Source: Rhizomys pruinosus
Lineage: Eukaryota; Chordata; Mammalia; Rodentia; Spalacidae
NCBI GenBank assembly: GCA_009823505.1
Contig: VZQC01006589.1
Coordinates: 8,056,330 to 8,120,329 of the forward strand
DNA: 64,000 nt
Direction of reading: 5' to 3'
Position 1 is the stretch's first letter. Each line of letters opens with the position of its first letter. A program made the position numbers and the translations under genes. Of the stretch, positions 1 to 11,037 are shown piece after piece. The notes below the pieces were generated by a model. The model ran no database searches. It saw only the letters and a list, made by a program, of their open reading frames with translations, and had not been told where the DNA came from.

Positions 1-150
1 TTTTTTTTTTTTTGAGACAGGGTCTCCCTTTTAGTCCCACCTGGCCTGGAGCTCTCTACATAGACCAGGCTGGCCTTGAACTCACAGAGATCCACCTGCC
101 TCTGCCTCCCGAATGCTGGGATTAAAGGCATGCACCACCATGCCTAGCCT
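1..150 (-). mobile_element. B1 SINE (minus strand)
   Basis: Poly-T followed by the reverse complement of a B1 body, including the GAGACAGGGTCTC and AGGCTGGCCTTGAACTCA blocks and the ATTAAAGGCATGC box-A region. The tail side is cut by the window edge. Confidence 0.95.
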
Positions 151-164
151 AATGTTTCAACTTT

Positions 165-417
165 AATTTTTTTTATTTATTTATTTATTTTAATCTTATT
201 TATGTGTATGAATGTACTGTCTGCATGTAGGTTTGTGCACCCATGTCGTGCAATGCCGCGCAGGTCAGAAGAGGGTGTCGGATTCCCCTGGAACTGGAGC
301 TCTCCTGGAATTGAAGTTACAGACGGTTCTTAGCCGCCATGTGGGTGCTGGGGATTGAACCCGGGTCCTCTGCAAGAGCAATTGGTGATCTTAACCGCTA
401 GGCCATCTCTCCAGCCC
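165..417 (-). mobile_element. B3/B2-type SINE (minus strand)
   Basis: Ends in GGCCATCTCTCCAGCCC, the reverse complement of the tRNA-derived SINE head, with an A/T-rich tail at the other side. A 13-bp target-site duplication, ATGTTTCAACTTT, flanks it at 152-164 and 418-430, so the insertion is clean and fairly recent. Confidence 0.93.
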
Positions 418-548
418 ATGTTTCAACTTTTAAAGGAAGGTCAGGTGGTGAAGGGGATAAGAAAGGGGAAGAGAAAATAAATATGATCAATACATTATAC
501 ATATGAATGAAATCTTCCCCCAAAGATGTTAAATTTAAAAATAATTAA

Positions 549-625
549 GTCCAGGCATGTTGTCACTGACCTTTAATCCCACATTGTGGTAGGTAGAAGC
601 AGTTCCTGGCCAGCTGGGACTAAAA
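549..625 (+). mobile_element. old B1 fragment
   Basis: Degenerate B1-like head (CCAGGCATG, CCTTTAATCCCA) and a short internal piece running up to CAGCTGGGACTAAAAGGA. It is much more diverged than the B1 next to it, which is inserted at its 3' end. Confidence 0.5.
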
Positions 626-636
626 GGAAATACTGT

Positions 637-793
637 GGGGGGTTTTTTGGTCTTTTTGAGACAAGGTCTCCCTGTAGCCCCAGCTGTCCTGGAACTCACC
701 TTGTAGACCAGGCTGGCTTTGAACTCACAAAGATCCACCTGTCTCTGCCTCCCAAGTGCTAGGATTAAAGGCATGCGCCACCACACCCGGCTC
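637..793 (-). mobile_element. B1 SINE (minus strand)
   Basis: Complete reverse-complement B1 with box A and the CCACCACACCCGGCT head. An 11-bp duplication, GGAAATACTGT, lies on both sides (626-636 and 794-804). Confidence 0.95.
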
Positions 794-804
794 GGAAATA
801 CTGT

Positions 805-1273
805 CTTAAAACACCTCCCCCTAATTTCTTTTTTCCTGCACAGTGGATGATTCTTACTTCATCTTTATATTTTAGACCCACATTGTGCTGCATATAGGCT
901 ATAGATCACCAAAAAAAAAAAAAAAAAACACCTTTTCCCCCCTAAATGAGCAAAGTATATCCAATCAGGCCCAGACTCACCACTGTAAGCTAAGTAAATT
1001 TGAAAATCGGCTGAGGAAGTAAACTGTTGATTCTGTATGCTGTTGGATCTTATGTAACATCCTCAGAGAATGCTAAATGGTCTGTCTCTGTGGGTCAGCC
1101 ACAGAAGAATCACCTGGAGTACTTCTGACAATCCATGTTCTAACTAAAACTTATCATATTAGAAGTCTTAGAGCCTGGAGGTATAACAAGCTTGTTAGAG
1201 GATCTGCCTACTTCCTTTTCTTGCCTCCTCCTCTTTTTCTTTCTCTCTCTCTTTTTTTTTTTTTTTCAACACA
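805..1273. other. unique-looking intergenic sequence
   Basis: Contains an 18-base poly-A at about 911 and a T-rich run at 1,252-1,266 next to the inverted-repeat edge. No gene or recognisable element was seen. Confidence 0.5.
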
Positions 1274-1334
1274 CCACACACATGCATGCACGCATGCGCA
1301 GTTTACAGAGAGAAGCATTCATGTCCGTGTTTTC

Positions 1335-1341
<7 letters not shown>

Positions 1342-1377
<36 letters not shown>

Positions 1378-1412
1378 TGTCTGTCTGTCTGTCTGTCTGC
1401 CTGTCTGTCCCT
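1342..1412 (+). repeat. (TG)n(TCTG)n microsatellite, left arm
   Basis: About 16 TG units followed by TCTG units. Its partner in the right arm is at about 9,806-9,866, with a different repeat number. Confidence 0.95.
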
Positions 1413-2214
1413 AGTGCAGAGCCTCAAGGCCTTGTTTTGGTACTTGCAGGAACCCTTCAATATTTTACTTATTTGGAAGTGTTCACCATCTTACTGTCCT
1501 TGTCTACCTCACACTGCTCGGTAGTGTTGACAGATTTATCAACGTGAGAATTAAATAGAAACACAAAGAAGTGCATGAGTGCAAATCCTAAATCCATTTG
1601 CTAAAAGTTAAAATAGTACAAGTGTTTGGTGAACATTTCTGAGCATCTGTTATTTGGAAATACTTAGGACTGTGCAGAAAGAGGGCCACATGTTCAAAGC
1701 TGTCCAAGTCTTAATGACAGACAGAAGGTGTCTTACACTGGACATAAAATAAAAGTTGATCATGAGGCCAATTCAAAAAGCGAGCAGGCCTGAGAAGGAA
1801 CCTATACAAATTAGTCATGTTTATAGTAAAGGTGGAACTGGGCCTGGAGGTGCATACTATCTTGGGATTTTAGGCCGTGAGAAAGGATTTTTAGGAGTTT
1901 GTTTTGTTTTGTGTTGTGTGGGGGGGGTCATAAAAGACACTTAAGCTTGAAACTGTGGCAAGTACTACAAATTACAAAATTACTTCAATAGCTACTCAGT
2001 ATCTTAACAAATGACAAAGCATAACAGGGGTATTTGACTTAATTTTACCTCTTCTTAGGTTAAATTTTCAATAAATACTCCTTAAGATTCACTTTTAAGG
2101 ATTTTGATCAAGTAGGTCTTGACTCAAACTAGAGAATACAAATGTCTTTGTATTTATTTTAACATAATTTTAATAGATTCAAGAGATCAAGCTATTCTGG
2201 AGACAGTACCATTG

Positions 2215-2430
2215 TGTTGAGTGCAGGCTCTGTCAGTGAGAATCCAGGGTATAACCTGAAGAAAATTGCAGAGCCATTTAAGTGTCACTTTCCTTATCTG
2301 TGAATTTGGAGTAATTAAAGTGAATATCTTACAGGGTTGTTCAAAAGATCAGGGTTATCCAATCTATGTAAAATGCTAGATAGAATAGCTATTGGATTGC
2401 TGTGAGAAGCCAATAAATGCTAGCAATAAA
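2215..2430 (+). mobile_element. MIR SINE, left arm
   Basis: Shows the conserved MIR order: a GTGCAGGCTCTG block, CACTTTCCTTATCTGTGAA, then ACAGGGTTGTT and a final CAATAAATGCTAG. MIRs predate the rodents, so this part of the arm is old unique DNA, not a young repeat. Confidence 0.75.
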
Positions 2431-2511
2431 ACCATAATGTCAGTTCCATAACTGCCAGTCTTCTTACACAGCCTTAATCCACATTTACACAGCGTATTTG
2501 AAACTCAATTT

Positions 2512-2690
2512 TTCTCTTTTTTTATTTTATTTTTATTGATGCTTTGTGTATTTCATACATCATTTTCCAATTCAGTTTCAGGCATATATCCCCTTCCCTT
2601 CCCCCCACCCCAACCCCTACCGTCCCAGATCATGCATTCTGCCTAACTTTCTGCATCCTTTCTCTGTTTTGTTTTGTTGTGTTTTCATTT
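2512..2690 (-). mobile_element. L1 3' UTR fragment, left arm
   Basis: Antisense copy of the G-rich rodent L1 3' end, ending in poly-T. It matches the piece at 29,096-29,245 and, on the other strand, 23,620-23,790 and 39,430-39,680. Confidence 0.7.
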
Positions 2691-2696
2691 TTTTTT

Positions 2697-5609
2697 AACC
2701 AATAAGTTGATTATTTGGAAGTACAACATCCTTCATGTTAAAGCCAATTTGCCGAGCAATTGTGCCCAAACCCACAGCTCATGGGTCCCACCATCCAGCG
2801 GGGGGGGGGCGGGGGCTTGTATGTTCAATCAAGTGATCAAATGAGTATCCATTCTATCTTGTTTAGTTTCACATTCCACACCCCATTCGCAGCCCCTTCA
2901 CTTCTACACGCCGTCTTCCGCAGATTCCCTAGGTCTTAGAAAAAGGGGGCAAAGGTTGGATGAGATAAGCAAACAGTACTACTTTCTCTTGGAGCTGTGT
3001 CTTGGTCTCTAGTCAATTCTGGCTTGTTTCTTCCATGGGCTGCCAGCTTGTCCAGGCATAACCTTTCGATTCTACTAATGAAGCCACATTGCATTAGATT
3101 ATAGGTAATTTAAACAGTATAATATCTTAGGCCTTTCGATCCTACAATGAAGCATCACAATTAGATATATAGGTATTTATAAACAGTACTAATTGTTTAT
3201 GGTAGGTACTTTGGTATAGACACAGATGTGTTGGATGGTATGTTATCCATGAATTTACTTTTTCTTCTGTTAAGTATTGACAGGGGTTTTCAGTGTGGTT
3301 GTATAACATTCTTCTAACCATTAGAGATGTAGCCTTGTGGGCATCAGCCGTGGGGTTTCATTCTCCAACGAAGAGCTAATATACCAATTGATTTGGGCTA
3401 TACAGGAATTGGCTGCCACTGCTGACACAGTATTACCAGGCAGATGAGGTGTAGATGTTGCTGACGGAGGAGTCTTGCTTGACTCATCTTCAACAGCAGG
3501 GCCTCTATTGCCTCTCTTCCTGCAGATAATCCCAGTTTGGAGGGCCAAGGCAGCCTTTACCTTTTTGTGGCGGGCTTGGATTCCCCTGGCCAACGTCTCC
3601 TTGGTACAATAATCCATTGTTGATGTCAGAGCTCTCCTATATTAATATATTTGCTTAAGTGCATAGCTTAAGGAGACTTTAGCATATTTTTGGTTCTGAC
3701 TAGAGAATAACCTTTTTCACAGTTTCTATGTCCATTAGTCAAATAAAGAAGGCAGTTTTTTAACCGATTTTACAAGAGAATACCTATATAACAGCTGTCT
3801 CCAATCTACAGCTGGAGAACAACCTCATCATCATCATATTTTCTCCTTATTCTATGGGGAGGAGTAGAAATCTCTTGAATTAAAACCTTTGAGGCACCTA
3901 GAAGGTAACCTTCATTAGGATTCATTAAAAATAGTTGTTACTAGTAGGATTCCACAGAGGGGCCTGATGTCTGAAGCAATCTGAGGCATTTTCTTCCCTT
4001 CAATGCCCAGAAGAATCAATCCTTCTGCTGGCAACTTCTGGGACATCCTACTCACTGCAAAGGCGCATTTTCTTTCTCAGCCATTAAGTTGGTGATACTC
4101 TGGCCTATAGGAAACATACAAATCCTTTCCCATTGTTAGTTTTAATATTTGGATTGCAAGGTTTTTTGACAAAAAGTTTTCAAATATATCTTAATATTCC
4201 CCCCCTTTTTTATTTTTATGGTTTTTATTTTTGACTCATGAGTCTTCAGAAGGCAGAAATTTTTATACATACCTATAGGGTGGATCAAGGCACAGATTTC
4301 ACCAAACTCACCCATGCTGTTTTTGGTTACTATATGTAATTAACTGGGGAAAACATAACTTTCATTTTAAATGTAAATCATCCTATTAGGTGAAAGAGAT
4401 TGCTACAGGATGATACTAGTGTCATATTGACAGCAAAACTCACCTTATTAGAGAAACATTTGTTGCATTGATTACCAATCCACATAGTTATTTGTTATAC
4501 AGATTTTAGTTACAGCTAATGTGGACAACAGCATTTATATCACCAATTAACTCGCTGCATTACCGTTTATCAGAGCCTTTAAACAATTGTTGTTTAATAT
4601 ACACAGGTTTACTTTTACTAAGTCCTGAAACACACCATTGTTATCCTAGTCGATCTGTGGGAGTCTGCGGAACAAAACTGAATCGGATACTTGTCTCGAA
4701 CTCATGTCAATTAGAATATGCACCATCGAATAGTACACTCGCGCTACTCCCACACCCCTTCCCACCCTTTCCGAGTCACCATTTAACAAAACAACAAGAC
4801 ACAGATCTGCAACAGAAAACTGACTGAAACAGAGAATTGACTCAATTTTTCATGCAAAGACAACTCTCTGTCCTATAATTATTGGAATGTATTATTTGAA
4901 TTGTTTGCCCACATTGAGAATGAATTTGGAGTGGCAATTGCTAACTTCACTGGAGAATCTGTAAAGGGATCTTACTACTCTCATCATTCCCTCAGAAAAC
5001 ATCATAAATTCCAACAACTGGAAAACTTGCACAGGCGTTTTTTTTTTTGTTTTGAAGCCCTTTCACAAGTTCTTTAGTCTTTGAATTCATAAGTTTTGAA
5101 ATATACGTTAAGACGAAGACTAGTTATGATCTCACACACAAATGGAATATCTGCCAGTAGATGTTTGGATCTACTGTCTTACATTGGTCGAAATGTATTA
5201 AACAAGTTTCTTTACACTTTAGATGCACGTCATAGAAATATGTTCCAAAGATGTTTTCATGTACACACCCAAGGAACTGCCTGTGTTAACTTAATATGCC
5301 AAAGGGACACTGATGTCAGCTCCCAGAGCCGATCATAGACCCCCAGTTCTGCGCCACTGCATACTGCTGCTCAGCCTAACATCCTGTGCCAGGGTCAGTT
5401 GCTAGGTGTTCTGCCTATCTTTTGAGGTTAGAAGGATTTGGAGGGTCATTGGAGGGAAACTTATTTCTCTCTGTATGCATGTTCCCAGTGATCGAGCTCA
5501 TGCCAACATTTAGGTATACGGCTTAAAATCCTACATATCCCTGTAGTATAAGACCTCTTAGCCGCACGCCCTGAATTCGATACTTTGGATCTTTCCACAT
5601 ATTTACATT
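2697..5609 (-). repeat. family-R repeat copy, left arm
   Basis: Reverse orientation of the repeat seen at 61,484-63,840, sharing in the same order the ...TTAATGGCTGAGAAAGAAA..., GAGCTCTGACATCA, GAGTCAAGCAAGACTCCTC and GAACATACAAGCCCC landmarks. The frame at 3,321-3,617 lies in it but decays in the other copies, so it is not taken as a gene. The family is not identified; it behaves like non-coding endogenous-retrovirus-like DNA. Confidence 0.7.
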
Positions 5610-5610
5610 N
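5610..5610. other. single ambiguous base (N) at palindrome centre
   Basis: The only N seen in the window, exactly at the symmetry axis between ...TTTACATT and AATGTAAA.... A lone N at the dyad suggests an assembly join or an unresolved fold-back. Confidence 0.98.
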
Positions 5611-8530
5611 AATGTAAATATGTGGAAAGATCCAAAGTATCGAATTCAGGGCGTGCGGCTAAGAGGTCTTATACTACAGGGATATGTAGGATTTTAAGCC
5701 GTATACCTAAATGTTGGCATGAGCTCGATCACTGGGAACATGCATACAGAGAGAAATAAGTTTCCCTCCAATGACCCTCCAAATCCTTCTAACCTCAAAA
5801 GATAGGCAGAACACCTAGCAACTGACCCTGGCACAGGATGTTAGGCTGAGCAGCAGTATGCAGTGGCGCAGAACTGGGGGTCTATGATCGGCTCTGGGAG
5901 CTGACATCAGTGTCCCTTTGGCATATTAAGTTAACACAGGCAGTTCCTTGGGTGTGTACATGAAAACATCTTTGGAACATATTTCTATGACGTGCATCTA
6001 AAGTGTAAAGAAACTTGTTTAATACATTTCGACCAATGTAAGACAGTAGATCCAAACATCTACTGGCAGATATTCCATTTGTGTGTGAGATCATAACTAG
6101 TCTTCGTCTTAACGTATATTTCAAAACTTATGAATTCAAAGACTAAAGAACTTGTGAGGCTTCAAAAAAAAAACTGTGCAAGTTTTCCAGTTGTTGGAAT
6201 TTATGATGTTTTCTGAGGGAAGGATGAGAGTAGTAAGATCCCTTTACAGATTCTCCAGTGAAGTTAGCAATTGCCACTCCAAATTCATTCTCAATGTGGG
6301 CAAACAATTCAAATAATACATTCCAATAATTATAGGACAGAGAGTTGTCTTTGCATGAAAAATTGAGTCAATTCTCTGTTTCAGTCAGTTTTCTGTTGCA
6401 GATCTGTGTCTTGTTGTTTTGTTAAATGGTGACTCGGAAAGGGTGGGAAGGGGTGTGGGAGTAGCGCGAGTGTACTATTCGATGGTGCATATTCTAATTG
6501 ACATGAGTTCGAGACAAGTATCCGATTCAGTTTTGTTCCGCAGACTCCCACAGATCGACTAGGATAACAATGGTGTGTTTCAGGACTTAGTAAAAGTAAA
6601 CCTGTGTATATTAAACAACAATTGTTTAAAGGCTCTGATAAACGGTAATGCAGCGAGTTAATTGGTGATATAAATGCTGTTGTCCACATTAGCTGTAACT
6701 AAAATCTGTATAACAAATAACTATGTGGATTGGTAATCAATGCAACAAATGTTTCTCTAATAAGGTGAGTTTTGCTGTCAATATGACACTAGTATCATCC
6801 TGTAGCAATCTCTTTCACCTAATAGGATGATTTACATTTAAAATGAAAGTTATGTTTTCCCCAGTTAATTACATATAGTAACCAAAAACAGCATGGGTGA
6901 GTTTGGTGAAATCTGTGCCTTGATCCACCCTATAGGTATGTATAAAAATTTCTGCCTTCTGAAGACTCATGAGTCAAAAATAAAAACCATAAAAATAAAA
7001 AAGGGGGGGAATATTAAGATATATTTGAAAACTTTTTGTCAAAAAACCTTGCAATCCAAATATTAAAACTAACAATGGGAAAGGATTTGTATGTTTCCTA
7101 TAGGCCAGAGTATCACCAACTTAATGGCTGAGAAAGAAAATGCGCCTTTGCAGTGAGTAGGATGTCCCAGAAGTTGCCAGCAGAAGGATTGATTCTTCTG
7201 GGCATTGAAGGGAAGAAAATGCCTCAGATTGCTTCAGACATCAGGCCCCTCTGTGGAATCCTACTAGTAACAACTATTTTTAATGAATCCTAATGAAGGT
7301 TACCTTCTAGGTGCCTCAAAGGTTTTAATTCAAGAGATTTCTACTCCTCCCCATAGAATAAGGAGAAAATATGATGATGATGAGGTTGTTCTCCAGCTGT
7401 AGATTGGAGACAGCTGTTATATAGGTATTCTCTTGTAAAATCGGTTAAAAAACTGCCTTCTTTATTTGACTAATGGACATAGAAACTGTGAAAAAGGTTA
7501 TTCTCTAGTCAGAACCAAAAATATGCTAAAGTCTCCTTAAGCTATGCACTTAAGCAAATATATTAATATAGGAGAGCTCTGACATCAACAATGGATTATT
7601 GTACCAAGGAGACGTTGGCCAGGGGAATCCAAGCCCGCCACAAAAAGGTAAAGGCTGCCTTGGCCCTCCAAACTGGGATTATCTGCAGGAAGAGAGGCAA
7701 TAGAGGCCCTGCTGTTGAAGATGAGTCAAGCAAGACTCCTCCGTCAGCAACATCTACACCTCATCTGCCTGGTAATACTGTTCAGCAGTGGCAGCCTAAT
7801 TGCCTGTATATCCCAAATCAATTGGTTATTAGCCTTCGTTTGGAGATGAAACCCCACGGCTGATGCCACAAGGCTACATGCCTCTAATGGTTAGAGAGTG
7901 TTATAAACCACACTGAAGAACCCCTGTCAATACTTAACAGAAGAAAAACGTAAATTCATGGATAACATACCATCCAACCATCTGTGTCTATACCAAAGGT
8001 AGCACTACCATAACAATTAGTACTGTTTATAAATACCTATATATCTAAATTGTGTGACTTCATTGTAGGATCGAAAGGCTAGATATTAATACTGTTTAAA
8101 TTACCTATAATCTAAGTGCATTGGCTTCATTAGTAGGTAATCGAAAGGTTATGCCTGGACAGAGCTGGTCAGCCCATGAGTAAGAAACAAGCCAGAAATT
8201 GACTAGAGTACCAAGACAATCAGCTCCAAAGAAAGTAACTGCTTTCTTATTCATCCAACTTGCCCCTTTTTCTAAGAGCCGTAGGGATCTGCGGAAGACG
8301 GCTGGTAAAGTGAAGGGGCTGCGATTGGGGTGTGGTAATTGTGGAAACTAGAACAAGATAGACTGGATACTCATTTGATCACTTGATTGAACATACAAGC
8401 CCCCCCCCCCCCCCCGCTGGATGGGGGACCCATGAGCTGGTGGGTTTGGGCACAATTGCTCGGCAAATTGGCTTTAACATGAAGGATGCTTGTACTCACA
8501 AGAAATCACTTATTGGTTAAAAAAAATGAA
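5611..8530 (+). repeat. family-R repeat copy, right arm
   Basis: Forward-orientation copy of family R with the same landmarks as 61,484-63,840. It includes a polypurine-tract-like A/G run at 6,991-7,010 and the terminal ATACAAGCCCC...GCTGGATG block at 8,390-8,425, and ends in ACTTATTGGTTA followed by an A-rich run. Confidence 0.7.
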
Positions 8531-8534
8531 GAAC

Positions 8535-8695
8535 AAAACAAAACAAAACAGAGAAAGAGCAGAAAAGTTACGGCAGAATGCATGATCTGGGACGGGTAGG
8601 GGTGGGGTGGGGAAGGGAAGGGGATATATGCCTGAAACTGAATTGGAAAATGATGTATGAAATACACAAAGCAATCAAAAAAATAAAATAAAAAA
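8535..8695 (+). mobile_element. L1 3' UTR fragment, right arm
   Basis: Sense L1 3' end with GCAGAATGCATGATCTGGG, a G-rich stretch and an A-rich tail. It is joined directly to the end of family R. Confidence 0.7.
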
Positions 8696-8784
8696 GAGAA
8701 AAATTGAGTTCAAATACGCTGTGTAAATGTGGATTAAGGCTGTGTAAGAAGACTGGCAGTTATGGAACTGACATTATGGTTTTA

Positions 8785-9005
8785 TTGCTAGCATTTATTG
8801 GCTTCTCACAGCAATCCAATAGCTATTCTATCTAGCATTTTACATAGATTGGATAACCCTGATCTTTTGAACAACCCTGTAAGATATTCACTTTAATTAC
8901 TCCAAATTCACAGATAAGGAAAGTGACACTTAAATAGGCTCTGCAATTTTCTTCAGGTTATACCCTGGATTCTCACTGACAGAGCCTGCACTCAACACAA
9001 TGGTA
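8785..9005 (-). mobile_element. MIR SINE, right arm
   Basis: Mirror of the left-arm MIR; CACAGATAAGGAAAGTG and CAACCCTGTAAGAT are the reverse complements of conserved MIR blocks. Confidence 0.75.
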
Positions 9006-9805
9006 CTGTCTCCAGAATAGCTTGATCTCTTGAATCTATTAAAATTATGTTAAAATAAATACAAAGACATTTGTATTCTCTAGTTTAAGTCAAGACCTAC
9101 TTGATCAAAATCCTTAAAAGTGAATCTTAAGGAGTATTTATTGAAAATTTAACCTAAGAAGAGGTAAAATTAAGTCAAATACCCCTGTTATGCTTTGTCA
9201 TTTGTTAAGATACTGAGTAGCTATTGAAGTAATTTTGTAATTTGTAGTACTTGCCACAGTTTCAAGCTTAAGTGTCTTTTATGACCCCCCCCACACAACA
9301 CAAAACAAAACAAACTCACTAAAAATCCTTTTCTCACGGCCTAAAATCCCAAGATAGTATGCACCTCCAGGCCCAGTTCCACCTTTACTATAAACATGAC
9401 TAATTTGTATAGGTTCCTTCTCAGGCCTGCTCGCTTTTTGAATTGGCCTCATGATCAACTTTTATTTTATGTCCAGTGTAAGACACCTTCTGTCTGTCAT
9501 TAAGACTTGGACAGCTTTGAACATGTGGCCCTCTTTCTGCACAGTCCTAAGTATTTCCAAATAACAGATGCTCAGAAATGTTCACCAAACACTTGTACTA
9601 TTTTAACTTTTAGCAAATGGACTTAGGATTTGCACTCATGCACTTCTTTGTGTTTCTATTTAATTCTCACGTTGATAAATCTGTCAACACTACCGAGCAG
9701 TGTGAGGTAGACAAGGACAGTAAGACGGTGAACACTTCCAAATAAGTAAAATATTGAAGGGTTCCTGCAAGTACCAAAACAAGGCCTTGAGGCTCTGCAC
9801 TAGGG

Positions 9806-9832
9806 ACAGACAGGCAGACAGACAGACAGACA

Positions 9833-9866
<34 letters not shown>
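9806..9866 (-). repeat. (CAGA)n(CA)n microsatellite, right arm
   Basis: Partner of 1,342-1,412. The tetranucleotide and dinucleotide blocks differ in length from the left arm. Confidence 0.95.
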
Positions 9867-9926
9867 ACATATATATGAAAACACGGACATGAATGCTTCT
9901 CTCTGTAAACTGCGCATGCGTGCATG

Positions 9927-9927
<1 letters not shown>

Positions 9928-9961
<34 letters not shown>
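9928..9961 (+). repeat. (TG)n at outer edge of right arm
   Basis: About 16 TG units. The left arm has only a short CACACA at the matching point (about 1,275), so the palindrome boundary falls inside this repeat. Confidence 0.9.
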
Positions 9962-9962
<1 letters not shown>

Positions 9963-10540
9963 GTGGGCATGCTTGCCTATTTGCACTAATCAAGAAATAC
10001 CATTCTAAAATCTCAAATGAATTTGACTTTACTTCCATAGAGATCTAATCTGATTTTCATGCCTACTGCTCTTTTCTATTCCACAGTAGACTGAGAAACA
10101 CTAAAACAATCATGACATCACTGATAAGTTTATAAAAGTACGGCTTTTTGTAGCACAATGCAGACACTCAGGCCTGGGGGGGGGGAGCTAAAATGTTGGA
10201 CAAGTATAAAATGGTAGGTGGTCCCATCGGGAAGGCAAAATAGCTCTTTTCCCAGGGGGATGAAAAAGATAGCCCATTCTTCCCACTTCATTGATTCAAA
10301 AGGCTATAATGAAACTATAATGATCCATCATGCCAGAGAATAGTACTGCATAGGGAGCCCTGATCCATGAGCTGCTGCTGGTGGGCTGCACTGGGAGCAG
10401 CCAAGAAGGTGCAGCCTGTCCTCTGTGCACAGCATCACAGAGCCACAGGGCCCAAAGGGCCAGCTGTGGGCTCTGAACATTTCTGAGACTCAATGTCAAC
10501 AGGAAGTAGGAAGGATTTTTCACAAATAATTATACACTAA
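9962..10540. other. unique-looking intergenic sequence
   Basis: No element recognised. Contains a poly-G run at about 10,178. Open frames on the minus strand here have no support. Confidence 0.4.
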
Positions 10541-10542
10541 CT

Positions 10543-10650
10543 GTGTGTAACTGTATGTGTGGAAGTGTATATATGTACAAGTGTGCATGTGTATTTGTGT
10601 GTACATGTGTGAGTGAGAGACTGAGAGAGACAGAGAGAGACAGAGAGATG
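10543..10650 (+). repeat. degenerate (TG)n then (GAGA/CAGAGA)n
   Basis: Imperfect GTGTATGTG tract grading into GAGAGACAGAGAGA. The antisense open frames across it are repeat-driven. Confidence 0.8.
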
Positions 10651-10656
10651 AGAAGA

Positions 10657-10728
10657 AACAATCTGCATTAAAGGAATTAAAATTACCCAAGGAACAATCT
10701 GGATTAAAGGAATTAAAACCACCCAAAG
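10657..10728 (+). repeat. 36-bp tandem duplication
   Basis: Two adjacent copies beginning AACAATCTG and continuing through ATTAAAGGAATTAAAA and ACCCAA, at 10,657-10,692 and 10,693-10,728, with a few differences. Confidence 0.85.
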
Positions 10729-11037
10729 CAGCACTACTACTTCCCTGATTCTGTATCATGTCAGGTCAGTCATTCCATGAGGGTCACTGAGCCTCTGAGG
10801 TTAATGAGATGTCAGAACAAATATGAAAGTGAATAGACTGTAAAGGGAATCTTGGAGAATATATCACCCATGGTGCTGGTTCATGAAAGTATACTTCTCT
10901 ACAGCAAAACTTGAGTTTTCTAGGATGATGAGCTAGAAATAAGATAGAATCAGATATACCAAGCTTTGTATCTAATTGTACTCGATACTCACCTTATGAC
11001 ACTGGGCTGAAATTTTAAGCTTAATTTTCCTTATAAT

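Larger units (their letters stand above)
1274..5609 (+). repeat. left arm of giant inverted repeat
   Basis: Reads as the reverse complement of 5,611-9,940. Positions add to about 11,208-11,220 along the whole arm; for example an 80-codon frame at 5,096-5,338 recurs identically at 5,882-6,124 on the other strand, and one at 4,519-4,827 recurs at 6,381-6,689. The outer end lies where TG/CA-rich sequence changes to poly-T. The arm holds unique DNA with a MIR, an L1 3' end and a family-R repeat. It may be a true palindrome or an assembly artefact. Confidence 0.95.
5611..9940 (-). repeat. right arm of giant inverted repeat
   Basis: Mirror of the left arm. The inner part is essentially identical with a few indels. 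The section 7,780-8,530 differs from its partner by many one- to three-base indels. The outer end sits in a (TG)n run at 9,928-9,961, after which the sequence is unrelated to the left flank. Confidence 0.95.

Noticed and set aside
1077..1547. Overlapping long frames on both strands around 1,077-1,547 and 9,667-10,038
   Set aside because: They run through (TG)n/(TCTG)n and poly-T and give repetitive Cys-Val, Leu-Ser or Thr-His products; the two sets are mirror copies of one repeat.
3321..3617. Frames at 3,321-3,617 (-) and 7,591-7,863 (+) as a conserved small gene
   Set aside because: Arms disagree by frameshifting indels near the 3' end, and the R copies at 59,240 and 62,905 have no open frame there.
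5096..5338. Identical 80-codon frames at 5,096-5,338 (+) and 5,882-6,124 (-) as a duplicated gene
   Set aside because: They are one sequence seen twice because of the palindrome, lack any recognisable domain, and are not preserved in other family-R copies.
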